Source: UBA3700 sp964478025 (GTDB lineage Bacteria > Bacillota > Clostridia > Christensenellales > UBA3700). From it: a DNA stretch of 56,072 nt. The first letter of the stretch is position 1. The number at the start of each line of letters is the position of its first letter. Under the pieces are notes generated by a model that was not told the origin of the DNA, did not search any database, and worked only from the letters and a program-made list of their open reading frames with translations. Shown here piece by piece: positions 1 through 7,794 of the stretch. Made by a program: the position numbers and the translations under genes. The stretch covers positions 1-56,072 of the forward strand of contig CAYZGK010000010.1 in NCBI GenBank assembly GCA_964478025.1, written 5' to 3'.

Positions 1-273
1 GCCTACTCTTACTCCATTATTATACTCAATATTAATCTCATAAGGAATATTCTTTAATTTCATATATTCAATATTCTCTTCGCTATGTCCACCACTAATA
101 TATTTGCGATCATGTTTAAAACTACCCTTAATGATATGCTCTTCTCTTTCCTTTTCAACAAGGTTTTCAACTTTGCTTTCCTTTGTACTTTTTATATTTA
201 TTCTTTTTATGTTAAATCCTTTGTCTTGACCAATATTTTTAAAACTATTTATTCTTCCATTGCCTTTATTCAT
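1..273 (-). CDS. 5' part of an unrecognised gene, cut by the window edge
   Basis: A minus-strand reading frame opens with ATG at 273..271 and stays open for 91 codons to the window edge. AGGAGG lies 4 nt before the ATG (283..278), so the start is well supported. The visible protein is hydrophilic and rich in Lys, Glu and Asn, with no signal peptide or membrane segment. Near its visible end it reads HIIKGSFKHDRKYISGGHS, then a stretch ending NNGVRVG. The GGHS and NGVRVG pattern is loosely reminiscent of secreted or polymorphic toxin nuclease domains, but I cannot assign a family. It is divergent from the TIR/macro pair. Confidence 0.6.
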   Translation of the reverse strand, partial: MNKGNGRINSFKNIGQDKGFNIKRINIKSTKESKVENLVEKEREEHIIKGSFKHDRKYISGGHSEENIEYMKLKNIPYEINIEYNNGVRVG

Positions 274-360
274 AAAGCCTCCTATTAAAATTTTAAATTT
301 ATAAATTTTTTAACAAAAAAATCATATTATGTTCCTTTTTTGTCTCATATGTTTCTGTAG

Positions 361-414
361 TATATTGCTAAAATACTTACACAACATTAACTACAAACCA
401 AGTTTAGCAATATA
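361..414. repeat. 12-bp perfect inverted repeat upstream of the TIR/macro operon
   Basis: TATATTGCTAAA at 361-372 is exactly repeated in inverse orientation as TTTAGCAATATA at 403-414, with 30 bp between. It lies in the divergent intergenic region between the gene at the left edge and the macro-domain gene, about 58 bp before the latter's start. It could be a regulator binding site, a hairpin in the leader, or the trace of an inserted element. A short T-run follows at 419-423, so a weak terminator is also possible. Confidence 0.5.
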
Positions 415-471
415 TACCTTTTTGATTCGTTATGTTCTTGTTGATTAAAGTTGATAAAAGATGAGGTTTTT

Positions 472-1530
472 ATGTTTTGTTTTTCAAACTTTGTAAAAAT
501 TTTAAAAGATCATTCTAACGATAAAACTATCTCAGATGAAAAATTTATGAATTCATTATTTAGTGAAATATTTTGCTCCTGTAATTCTAATTCCTCGGAA
601 GAGTTTCCATATAAGAACAAGGACGTAGTAAGCAGAATAATGAATAAACGTGAAGATATGCCTTTAGTTATTAGAAAAACATTATTAAATTCTAATTTAA
701 ACGATTTAAACGATGGACTAAAATTTTTTTATAAAGATTACATAAATAAAGATGAATTAAATCATTTAGTTTCATCTTTATCTGATCTATATATTAATGA
801 TAAAACTATACCAAAAACTTCAAAGGAAAAACTGTCACAACTAGAGCAAAAAGATTTAATCATCTCATTTTTATTAATAGAAACTGCAAAAACATCCAAT
901 AATATTATTAACAAAGCTGTTAATATATTCAAAATAGGAGATACTGAAGTTAACTATATTGTATGTGATTTCTTAAATTTTATATTTAAAAACAAGTTTT
1001 CCAAAACTTTAAAAATAGCTGTCATTCCTGTTGATACTAATTTTAAAGTACATGTTTCGAATATAAATGATACTTCTATTGTAGTATCTCCCAATACAAT
1101 ACATGGTAAATGGGTAAACAAAATGAAGGAAAATGGATTTTCTGAAAGAGATTTACTTGAACAATTACATAAAGAAAATGGAAAAATTGGAGATATTATT
1201 CCTTTTCAATATAATAATATTATTTTTTATTTGCTTGCAATTTCAAAGTTTAATGAAAGGAATGTCGCTTACTCTTCAAAAATAGATATTGAAAATTCTA
1301 TTGTTTCATTACTTAATTATTATAATGAGCGGGGTTTGTCTTATGATTTATATTTACCTTTAATTGGTACTGGTTCCTCAAGGGCAAAGTTAAGTTATAT
1401 TGAATCTTTTAATCTAATTCTCAACACTATCAAAAACAACCTAAATATTTTTAATGGAAAAATAAATATTGTTATATACGATAAAAATTATGAAAAAATG
1501 GAGGATTTTTTAAATGGATTTTGGAACTAA
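472..1530 (+). CDS. Macro-domain protein, probable Thoeris ThsA-like effector
   Basis: A 352-residue protein. I start it at ATG 472 because GAGG lies 5 nt before it; an in-frame TTG at 451 would add seven residues but has no ribosome site. The C-terminal half (from about residue 179) looks like the macro domain of Thoeris-associated proteins: a strand IAVIPVD, then VSPNTIHGKW (about 205-214), and a glycine-rich ligand loop PLIGTGSSRAKL (about 296-307). In type II Thoeris, a macro domain binds the nucleotide signal made by the TIR partner. The first about 170 residues are mostly helical and polar with no membrane segment, unlike the two-TM arrangement described for type II ThsA; I do not recognise this part. 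The stop overlaps the next gene by 17 nt, so the two are translationally coupled. Confidence 0.7.
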   Translation: MFCFSNFVKILKDHSNDKTISDEKFMNSLFSEIFCSCNSNSSEEFPYKNKDVVSRIMNKREDMPLVIRKTLLNSNLNDLNDGLKFFYKDYINKDELNHLVSSLSDLYINDKTIPKTSKEKLSQLEQKDLIISFLLIETAKTSNNIINKAVNIFKIGDTEVNYIVCDFLNFIFKNKFSKTLKIAVIPVDTNFKVHVSNINDTSIVVSPNTIHGKWVNKMKENGFSERDLLEQLHKENGKIGDIIPFQYNNIIFYLLAISKFNERNVAYSSKIDIENSIVSLLNYYNERGLSYDLYLPLIGTGSSRAKLSYIESFNLILNTIKNNLNIFNGKINIVIYDKNYEKMEDFLNGFWN

Positions 1531-2020
1531 AACTTATATTGCCGCCGCTTGGAATGAAGACCAAGATGCAATACAGCAATTACTTGAATGGAGTGAAAAT
1601 AGTTGTTTGTTTTTTGAATTTAAAAACATTCATGACTATAAACAATCTAGAGACACAAGTTTATCTTGTAGTATTAAAAAATCACTATCTGAAAGAATGG
1701 ATATGTGTAAATTATTTGTCCTTATTGTTGGAGATAAAACTACAAGTGTAACAAAAGGTTCTTGTGAATATTGCCGCTATAGATATTCGGTAAAAGCAAC
1801 ATGCACACCTACGAATAAAAGTTTCATTGAATATGAATGTGACAAGGCTAAAAGAGACTGGGAACATGGAAAAATTAAAATCCTTGTACTATACAATTAT
1901 TCTTCTATATATAGATATAAATGTCCGGAATCATTAAGAAATATAGGATATCATTGTGCAATGAAAGAACAGGGCATATATAATTATAAAAAAGTTAAAC
2001 TTGCATTTATACAAGCTTAA
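1514..2020 (+). CDS. TIR-like protein (ThsB/DUF1863 type), probable Thoeris sensor
   Basis: A 168-residue TIR-like protein of the MTH538/DUF1863 group to which ThsB belongs. The visible features are a first strand KTYIAAAWNED, a central strand CKLFVLIVGDKT, a Cys motif TKGSCEYC with a further Cys about 10 residues on, and the helix FIEYECDKA (about 105-112). Its Glu108 is at the position expected for the NADase catalytic glutamate. These are followed by IKILVLYNYS and CPESLRNIGYH. ThsB proteins sense phage and make an NAD-derived signal that activates ThsA. The ATG at 1514 lies inside the end of the macro gene, with GGAGG at 1500-1504. The pair ends at a strong terminator. The family assignment is good; the defence role is inferred from the pairing. 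Confidence 0.75.
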   Translation: MDFGTKTYIAAAWNEDQDAIQQLLEWSENSCLFFEFKNIHDYKQSRDTSLSCSIKKSLSERMDMCKLFVLIVGDKTTSVTKGSCEYCRYRYSVKATCTPTNKSFIEYECDKAKRDWEHGKIKILVLYNYSSIYRYKCPESLRNIGYHCAMKEQGIYNYKKVKLAFIQA

Positions 2021-2041
2021 TTATCGTTTTTTTATACAAAA

Positions 2042-2095
2042 AAAACACCTTTAATATTATCTACTATTTTTAGACTTATTAAAGGTGTTTTTTAT
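2042..2095. terminator. Bidirectional terminator
   Basis: A 14-bp perfect stem (2042-2055 with 2078-2091, sequence AAAACACCTTTAAT and its complement) with a 22-nt loop. T-rich sequence follows on the plus strand and A-rich sequence precedes it, giving U-runs on both strands. It sits between the convergent TIR gene and the lipoprotein gene and can serve both. Confidence 0.85.
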
Positions 2096-2115
2096 TTTAT
2101 TGACTTGCTTTTAAA

Positions 2116-3168
2116 TTAATCTTTTTCGCCTGCCTTGCAATTTTCAATCCAAGAAACATCGCTTGGAATAACTAATTTTTCAACATTATCTTTATTGTAC
2201 GTAAACCACTTTTGATAATTATTTGCAGATCCATAAAGTTTTGCTGTCCATAAATTTTCTGTATGATAGTAACAGAACAAACCTTCTTCCCAAATAGTAA
2301 TTGTTTGGTGTTGTTTTTCATAAGAAACTGAAAAACCACCTGCAGCTGATAAATTTTTTCTACCATTTTCTAAAGCTTCTGAATTATTTGAAATATTAAC
2401 ATCAAACTCTATTGTATATAAACCCTCATCTTCGTCATAAGTAACTTTACCATCAACTAGTGTATCTGCAGTAATTAAAGCATTATCTATCTCATCATAT
2501 GAAACTCTTACGTGTTTAAATTCGTTATATTCTTCCCTTGTATAAATTTTTGGTGCATGTTTATCTCCAGATTTTGCCATATTTTCGTATATGATTGGTG
2601 AATTTGACGTTAAAAATCTATCTAAACAATCTTCTTCTAATGCACTTGAACCGCCATGTCTTTTATAGATGGTTTCACCACCATCGTTTGTATATCTTTC
2701 TTCTGCAGATTCCATAACATTCTTTACCAAAGAACTTGCATCTGGATCTATAGTAAAGTTTTGGAAAAACCACTCTTTTTTATCTTTAACTATATACTCT
2801 CTAGAGTATGCATAGCTATCTTCATTTCCTGCAATTAAAACAGTAGATTTTCCAAACGCAATACTTGCATAATAATCCATTGCCATTAGATTACTATTAG
2901 CTAAGTTATAAAGATAATCTATTGTCTCTAAAACATCTCTGTCGCTTGATAACTCATCGGATTCACTATTTAATTTTTTTATCTTTGATGCATCTACTGA
3001 AATAACAGTTTCTGCAACTTCACTTTTTGGTTCTTCTCCAATATCGTCAAAGTCTATGTCATATTCAGAACTTTTACCGCTTCCTATTTCTTTTTTACAT
3101 CCTACTAAACAAACAGACATAACTAATATACTTATAGTTGCAACTAAAATTAAAAATTTTTTATTCAT
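2116..3168 (-). CDS. Unrecognised lipoprotein
   Basis: 350 residues when started at the ATG at 3168..3166, which has AAAGGG upstream and gives a clean lipoprotein signal: MNKKF, a hydrophobic stretch of about 15 residues, then LVGC with the lipidated cysteine at about residue 24. An upstream ATG at 3222 would put 18 residues ahead of the signal and is unlikely. The mature part is acidic near the N-terminus (YDIDFDDIGEEPKSE), then mixed alpha/beta, with no family I recognise. It is expected on the outer face of the membrane. It is divergent from purC and is probably transcribed alone, ending at the shared terminator. Confidence 0.85.
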   Translation of the reverse strand: MNKKFLILVATISILVMSVCLVGCKKEIGSGKSSEYDIDFDDIGEEPKSEVAETVISVDASKIKKLNSESDELSSDRDVLETIDYLYNLANSNLMAMDYYASIAFGKSTVLIAGNEDSYAYSREYIVKDKKEWFFQNFTIDPDASSLVKNVMESAEERYTNDGGETIYKRHGGSSALEEDCLDRFLTSNSPIIYENMAKSGDKHAPKIYTREEYNEFKHVRVSYDEIDNALITADTLVDGKVTYDEDEGLYTIEFDVNISNNSEALENGRKNLSAAGGFSVSYEKQHQTITIWEEGLFCYYHTENLWTAKLYGSANNYQKWFTYNKDNVEKLVIPSDVSWIENCKAGEKD

Positions 3169-3337
3169 ATATATAACCCTTTTAAAATTATTGATATTTT
3201 TATCATAAAGTAAATAAAACAAAATAACAATAATTGTTTTTTATTATTTTTGTTAAGTTTTTGTAATATTTATTATAGAATATTAGTATATTGTAATATA
3301 TAAACAATATTAATAAACAAAAAAAACGGAGGTTTTT

Positions 3338-4195
3338 ATGCAACCTATTAAAGAAGGTAAAGTTAGAGAAATTTATGATAATGGTGATAGTTTAATTATG
3401 GTAGCAACAGATAGAATAAGCTGCTTTGATGTAATTTTAAACAATACCGTTACTAATAAAGGAAAAGTTCTTACTCAAATGAGTAAATTTTGGTTTGATT
3501 TTACAAAGGATATTTGTGATAACCACTTAATCTCAGTAGATGTTAAAGATATGCCAAAATTCTTTCAAAATTCAAATTTTGAAGGCCGTACAATCATGTG
3601 CAAAAAACTTCAAATGTTACCAATTGAATGTATAGTTAGAGGATATATTACAGGTAGTGGATGGGCAAGCTATCAAAAAAACGGAACCGTTTGCGGAATT
3701 AAACTTCCAGAAGGTCTTAAAGAATCAGATAAGCTTCCAGAGCCTATTTATACACCATCAACAAAGGCAGAAATAGGAGATCATGATGAAAATATCAGTT
3801 TTGAAAAATCAATTGAGGTCTTAGAAAAAAGTTTTCCTGGAAAAGGCCTTGAATATGCAACAAAAATTAAAGACTATACTATAGCTTTATATAAAAAATG
3901 TGCAGATTATGCCTTAACAAAAGGTATTATTATTGCTGACACAAAATTTGAATTTGGTTTAAATGAAAAAGGAGAAGTCGTTATAGGGGACGAAATGCTA
4001 ACGCCTGACTCTTCTAGATTCTGGCCTGCAGATTCTTATGTTCCTGGTAAAAGCCAACCTTCTTTTGATAAACAATTTGCAAGAGATTGGTTAAAATCTA
4101 ACAAGCATGATTGGACTCTTCCTCAAGAAATCGTAGATAAGACTATAGAAAAATATCTACAAGCATATAAACTACTAACAGGAAAGGAACTATAA
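3338..4195 (+). CDS. purC: Phosphoribosylaminoimidazole-succinocarboxamide synthase
   Basis: 285 residues. Joins aspartate to CAIR with ATP to give SAICAR in de novo purine synthesis. The N-terminus KEGKVREIYD is the family's lysine/arginine nucleotide loop. VATDRISCFDV follows, then IECIVRGYITGSGW, and the C-terminal IIADTKFEFGLN and DEMLTPDSSRFWP motifs are intact. The length is that of the longer PurC type (about 290), not the 235-residue Bacillus form. GGAGG lies 6 nt before the ATG. It is monocistronic here, with its own terminator and no other pur gene in the window, so the rest of the pathway is encoded elsewhere. Confidence 0.96.
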   Translation: MQPIKEGKVREIYDNGDSLIMVATDRISCFDVILNNTVTNKGKVLTQMSKFWFDFTKDICDNHLISVDVKDMPKFFQNSNFEGRTIMCKKLQMLPIECIVRGYITGSGWASYQKNGTVCGIKLPEGLKESDKLPEPIYTPSTKAEIGDHDENISFEKSIEVLEKSFPGKGLEYATKIKDYTIALYKKCADYALTKGIIIADTKFEFGLNEKGEVVIGDEMLTPDSSRFWPADSYVPGKSQPSFDKQFARDWLKSNKHDWTLPQEIVDKTIEKYLQAYKLLTGKEL

Positions 4196-4215
4196 AAATT
4201 ATATTGAAACTTATT

Positions 4216-4258
4216 AAAGACTGTAACAACAAAGAAGTTGCTGCAGTCTTTTTTTTAT
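4216..4258 (+). terminator. purC terminator
   Basis: AAAGACTG at 4216-4223 pairs with CAGTCTTT at 4244-4251. An inner ACAAC/GTTG pairing extends the stem, and a T-run follows. It overlaps the last codon of the convergent DUF4143 gene. Confidence 0.8.
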
Positions 4259-5466
4259 TTCATTAAATCAGGATTCAACAAAAACTCTATATAATTTACG
4301 ATTAAAATTCCATTTTCATCATAATGAGTATCTATTTCATCATATGTAACCAATATCTTTTTAAAGCAATCTGGAATTTTCAAAAGTGCTCTTTTTTCAT
4401 CAAATGCATCATTTACCGATTTAACTATCTGAATATAATATTTTGTTTGTTCTTGCATGCATATAAAGTCTACTCTTAATTGATTTCTTGCCATTTTATC
4501 AAGATTATTTTTTTCAACAATTTCAACAAAACCAGTGCTAACCATATAATCTCTTACACGCAATTCAAGGTAAACTATATTTTCAATATAAGATAAAATA
4601 TCTAATTCTCTATGATTGATTAAAGTGTTTCTTATTCCAATATCTGAAAAATAATATTTTTTTGGCGTATCTAAGTATTTTCTTTTTTTAATATCTAGCC
4701 TTTTTATTGATTCAACAACACAATTTTCTTCAATATAATCTAGATATTTTATTATAGTTTTAGATGTTATCTTTGATTTCTTTAAGAATTTAAAAATGCT
4801 TTTTATTTTTTCTGAGTTAGTTAATGTACCTACTGAAATAGATAAAAGATTTAAAATCTTATATAAATCTTCTTTAGATTTTATTTGATTATTTTGCAAT
4901 ATGTAATCAGTATTAATTTTAGTTAATGATGTAAGTGCGTTAATTTTTTCTTCTTTCGAATCATTCAAAACAACATTAGGAAATCCACCATATAGTTTGT
5001 ATTCTTCAAAAGCATCTAATCTTTCTTTTTCACAACATCCATAAAATTCCGAAAAACTTAATGGATAAACATTTATCTTTATATATTTATCTATATCTAT
5101 ATTAAAAGTATTAACGCAATTACCTATAATATATAAGTCAATATTATTTGTTGCAGTAAAATTATTTATAGGATCAATAATATCGTCAGATAAAGATAAA
5201 TCATCCAGAAAAACGTAGTATTTGTTATTATCTAAAATCTTATCTTGCATATTTTTGAAAAACTCATCTATATTCTTAACTTTTGTATTTTCAAATGAAT
5301 AATATAAAATATGATTTTCGTCAATTCCTAAACTTATTAAATAGTTATGATAAATCTCTTGAATTAAAAAAGTCTTACCGCAGCCTTTAACTCCAGAGAT
5401 TAGTTTTATTAATCCATTATCTTTTGATTTAATTAGCTTATTTAAGTATATATTTCTTTCTATCAT
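4255..5466 (-). CDS. AAA ATPase with C-terminal DUF4143
   Basis: 403 residues. The N-terminal AAA ATPase has Walker A GVKGCGKT (25-32) and Walker B YYVFLDDL (about 83-90). The C-terminal half matches the DUF4143 arrangement (DTPKKYYFSDIGIRN, then ENIVYLEL, then RVDFICMQ). The usual family P-loop is GVRRCGKS; here the two arginines are Lys-Gly. Such proteins occur in many copies in anaerobic Firmicutes and their function is unknown. A promoter TTGAAC-17-TATAAT precedes it on the minus strand, and an AAGAGG ribosome site precedes the ATG. Downstream it is convergent with purC. It borders a decayed region, which suits a mobile or dispensable gene. Confidence 0.85.
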   Translation of the reverse strand: MIERNIYLNKLIKSKDNGLIKLISGVKGCGKTFLIQEIYHNYLISLGIDENHILYYSFENTKVKNIDEFFKNMQDKILDNNKYYVFLDDLSLSDDIIDPINNFTATNNIDLYIIGNCVNTFNIDIDKYIKINVYPLSFSEFYGCCEKERLDAFEEYKLYGGFPNVVLNDSKEEKINALTSLTKINTDYILQNNQIKSKEDLYKILNLLSISVGTLTNSEKIKSIFKFLKKSKITSKTIIKYLDYIEENCVVESIKRLDIKKRKYLDTPKKYYFSDIGIRNTLINHRELDILSYIENIVYLELRVRDYMVSTGFVEIVEKNNLDKMARNQLRVDFICMQEQTKYYIQIVKSVNDAFDEKRALLKIPDCFKKILVTYDEIDTHYDENGILIVNYIEFLLNPDLMK

Positions 5467-5496
5467 AAAACCTCTTTAGAAAATATTTAGAGTTTA

Positions 5497-5514
5497 TTTA
5501 CATTTTTCTTTCCT
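5497..5514 (-). repeat. Leader motif copy A (AGGAAAGAAAAATGTAAA on minus strand)
   Basis: Copy A is identical to copy C (6555-6572). It falls just after the TATAAT of the DUF4143 promoter, so it should be the first transcribed sequence. It contains a Shine-Dalgarno-like AGGAAAG, then ATG directly followed by the stop TAA. Confidence 0.6.
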
Positions 5515-5819
5515 ATTATATAGCTTAATTTAGCTAAGTTCAACACATTTTTGCGAATATAATTAATGATAATATATTTTTTTGCATTTTATTACATATT
5601 TATATCTTATATTACAAAACTGCTTCATTAAAGCACCCCCACGACACCAACAATATTAAAACTCATCTTTAAAGCTCAACAAACATAAAACCTGGCAACC
5701 AACAAAACACATTTGAATTAACGCAAAATTATCTATATATTAAAATTTATAAACCTTTTTTCTAACTCAGTCTTTCTTCTATATAATCAAATTATTTATC
5801 TTCACCTCTTTTTACCTAA

Positions 5820-6070
5820 TGTTTTATTTTTATCAAATTTTCTGGTTGTTTTCTGGTTGTTTTTTACTGGCAGAAAACATCCAGAAAATATAAAAAAAAG
5901 AAATAGTCAAATTATTAAAAAATAATGGTCAAATTTCAAGAAAAGATTTATGTATAATTTTAAATCTTACAGAAGGAAGCATTAGGCATCATTTAAACAA
6001 ACTTCAAGAAAAGGATAAAATTGAACATATAGGTCCTGACGGAGGCGGATACTGGAAAGTTAATGATTAA
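5820..6070 (+). pseudogene. Frameshifted C-terminal remnant of an AlbA_2-type ATP-binding regulator
   Basis: One frame reads FLVVFYWQKTSRKY and stops after a lysine run. One frame away, directly after the A8 run at 5892-5899, the reading continues as a complete winged helix: EIVKLLKNNGQISRKDLC, then LNLTEGSIRHHLNKLQ, then IGPDGGGYWKVND and a stop at 6068-6070. The F-x-V-F-Y strand, charged linker and winged helix ending GYWxV are the typical C-terminus of AlbA_2 (divergent AAA_4) transcriptional regulators. The first about 400 residues are missing, so this is a degraded fragment. Confidence 0.7.
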
Positions 6071-6156
6071 ATCATATGAAATTATGTAACATCGTGCAAG
6101 TAACAGTATTTACTTGCGCCCACTTATATAATCTCACTTTTATAAAAGGAGCTAAA

Positions 6157-6192
6157 ATGTCTTTATTTAAAAAATTTAATTCACTATTTTAA
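6157..6192 (+). CDS. 12-codon ORF with strong ribosome site, doubtful
   Basis: AAAAGGAG, a 6-nt spacer, then ATG and the peptide MSLFKKFNSLF. The signal is good but the peptide is only 11 residues. It may be the truncated start of a lost gene or a small amphipathic peptide. Nothing else supports translation. Confidence 0.25.
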   Translation: MSLFKKFNSLF

Positions 6193-6438
6193 AATTCAAC
6201 GAAAAACATTTATATTATGCAACTTAACGCAACAGCATCTGCACAAACTAGACTATCCAGATCAACCAAAATTACAACTTGAGCAAAAAAACACAAAGCA
6301 ATTTTTACAACAATGCAATTTCTACCACATAAAAAAATACAACAATAAACACTCGCTCCGTAAAGCCTATTAATGTTTAGCAAACAATTCAAATAGCAGC
6401 GTGGATTTAATAAAACAAACTATTAACTTAATTTAATA

Positions 6439-6472
6439 GAAAAAACAATATCAATATATTTTTGATATTGTT
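6439..6472 (-). terminator. Terminator, minus strand
   Basis: An 11-bp perfect stem, AACAATATCAA (6444-6454) with TTGATATTGTT (6462-6472). On the minus strand it is followed by a U-run (complement of 6439-6443). It is the first good terminator after the GPH symporter-esterase operon and lies right after leader motif copy B. Confidence 0.75.
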
Positions 6473-6488
6473 TACATTTTTATTTCCT
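6471..6488 (-). repeat. Leader motif copy B
   Basis: Matches copies A and C with one base changed (AGGAAATAAAAATGTAAA on the minus strand). It follows a TATAAA-like box and runs directly into the terminator at 6439-6472. Confidence 0.5.
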
Positions 6489-6554
6489 ATATTTATACTA
6501 TATTTCTCTTATTTTTCTAAAATTCAACATCATAACAACCATTTGTTGTCATTA

Positions 6555-6572
6555 TTTACATTTTTCTTTCCT
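6555..6572 (-). repeat. Leader motif copy C
   Basis: Identical over 18 nt to copy A at 5497-5514. On the minus strand it follows a TATTATAAA box just beyond the esterase stop codon. No gene follows within the expected distance. Confidence 0.5.
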
Positions 6573-6592
6573 TGTTTATAATAGAAACAAAC

Positions 6593-7789
6593 TTATTTGA
6601 AAATTTTAACAAAGCCACTTGAACATGTTAACCAATCTTTATACACTCCATTGTTAGGATCGCCATTTTTAGCAAAAGCTATTATTCTTTCTATAATTTC
6701 ATTTGCAAGATTTTGATCATATTCTGTAAATTTTCTCCAACTTTTATCTAGATTGTTAAAAACATACCAAAGATCTGAAGAATGAAATGTTCCTTTGTCA
6801 CACTCTGGCAAATTATGTTCAAATTTATATAACCAACAATTAATTCCGCTACTTGTTAATTTCTTAGCATACGACTTTATCATGCTCTTTAAAACAGGAG
6901 GGAACATATCTTTTTCAACCATTCCCATGACACACGGAATCTTTGCCTTATTTAAATTGTCTTTTACTATATTTTCATCAATAACAGGTTTTGTTAACAA
7001 CATCTTAGATATAATTGACGTTTTATTCCAAGCTTTAAACAACTCTTCTTCGCTTGCTTTATCTATATCTCCAAGATTTTCCCTTATCTTATTCCAGTAC
7101 TTATAATTTGGCTTACTTTGAGGCAGCAAAAGTTTTCTTACGCCTCCACCACTAATCATAATAGCCCTTTTTATCTTTTTCTCAATATTATCAATTGAAA
7201 TAATATCCTGAACACTCATGGCGCCAGCAGATTGACCCATTAGCGTAATATTTTCTTTATTGCCACCATAGTCTTCAATATTGTTATAAATCCAATCTAT
7301 TGCACATAATTGATCATATAACCCAAAATTGCAGCCCCTTTCTTTTTCAGCGTAATATCCAAAAATGTTTAGTCTATAATTTAATGTAACCAAGATAACG
7401 CCTTTTTCTGCATATTTTGTACCATCGTAAACTCCTTCTCCAGACGAGCAGGTTGTAAACGATCCTCCATGCAAATATATTATAACTGGAACTTTACTTG
7501 CGTTTTTTGGGGCAAATATATTTAAAAACTGGCAATGCTCACTATATTTTTCAACTAAATTTCTTCTAAACTCTTTATTATAAAAATTACTATCCACATT
7601 TTCATTATAGTAACTTCTATGCTGAGGACATGCAGCACCATATTCTTTAGCATTATAAATGCCTTCCCAGCCTTTTACCTCAACAGGTTTACAAAATCTA
7701 TTTGCGTTACCATATTTGATTCCTAAAAAGGAAAGGCTGTTTTCTAGTTCAATTCCTTCAATGTCCCCACAGCGAGTTTTTAATATCAT
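6593..7789 (-). CDS. Type-B carboxylesterase
   Basis: 398 residues of the alpha/beta-hydrolase COesterase family. The oxyanion loop YLHGGSF and the nucleophile elbow GQSAGAMS (catalytic Ser) are clear. The C-terminal HSSDLWYVF supplies the likely catalytic His in the family's usual context. There is no signal peptide, so it is cytoplasmic. At 398 residues it is shorter than the usual 480-500. It starts 5 nt after the stop of the GPH symporter, with GGAGG just upstream, so it belongs to the same operon. A role in removing acyl groups from an imported glycoside is a reasonable inference, not shown. Confidence 0.9.
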   Translation of the reverse strand: MILKTRCGDIEGIELENSLSFLGIKYGNANRFCKPVEVKGWEGIYNAKEYGAACPQHRSYYNENVDSNFYNKEFRRNLVEKYSEHCQFLNIFAPKNASKVPVIIYLHGGSFTTCSSGEGVYDGTKYAEKGVILVTLNYRLNIFGYYAEKERGCNFGLYDQLCAIDWIYNNIEDYGGNKENITLMGQSAGAMSVQDIISIDNIEKKIKRAIMISGGGVRKLLLPQSKPNYKYWNKIRENLGDIDKASEEELFKAWNKTSIISKMLLTKPVIDENIVKDNLNKAKIPCVMGMVEKDMFPPVLKSMIKSYAKKLTSSGINCWLYKFEHNLPECDKGTFHSSDLWYVFNNLDKSWRKFTEYDQNLANEIIERIIAFAKNGDPNNGVYKDWLTCSSGFVKIFK

Positions 7790-7794
7790 TAAAA

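Larger units (their letters stand above)
5467..6592. other. 1.1-kb decayed intergenic region
   Basis: No intact gene found. It holds the promoter and leader of the DUF4143 gene, a frameshifted regulator remnant (5820-6070), an 8-bp inverted repeat GCAAGTAA/TTACTTGC at 6096-6117, and a 12-codon ORF with a good ribosome site (6157-6192). It also holds three copies of an 18-nt leader motif and a minus-strand terminator at 6439-6472. Several other A-rich frames remain open for about 60-75 codons between 6160 and 6370 but have no convincing start. Confidence 0.7.

Noticed and set aside
85..288. Plus-strand ORF of 67 codons at the left edge
   Set aside because: It lies opposite the better supported minus-strand gene (AGGAGG plus ATG at 273) and has no ribosome site.
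6210..6392. 60-codon minus-strand Cys-rich ORF in the decayed region
   Set aside because: No ribosome site; the Cys and Val richness follows from A/C-rich plus-strand sequence. Competing open frames on the plus strand also lack starts.
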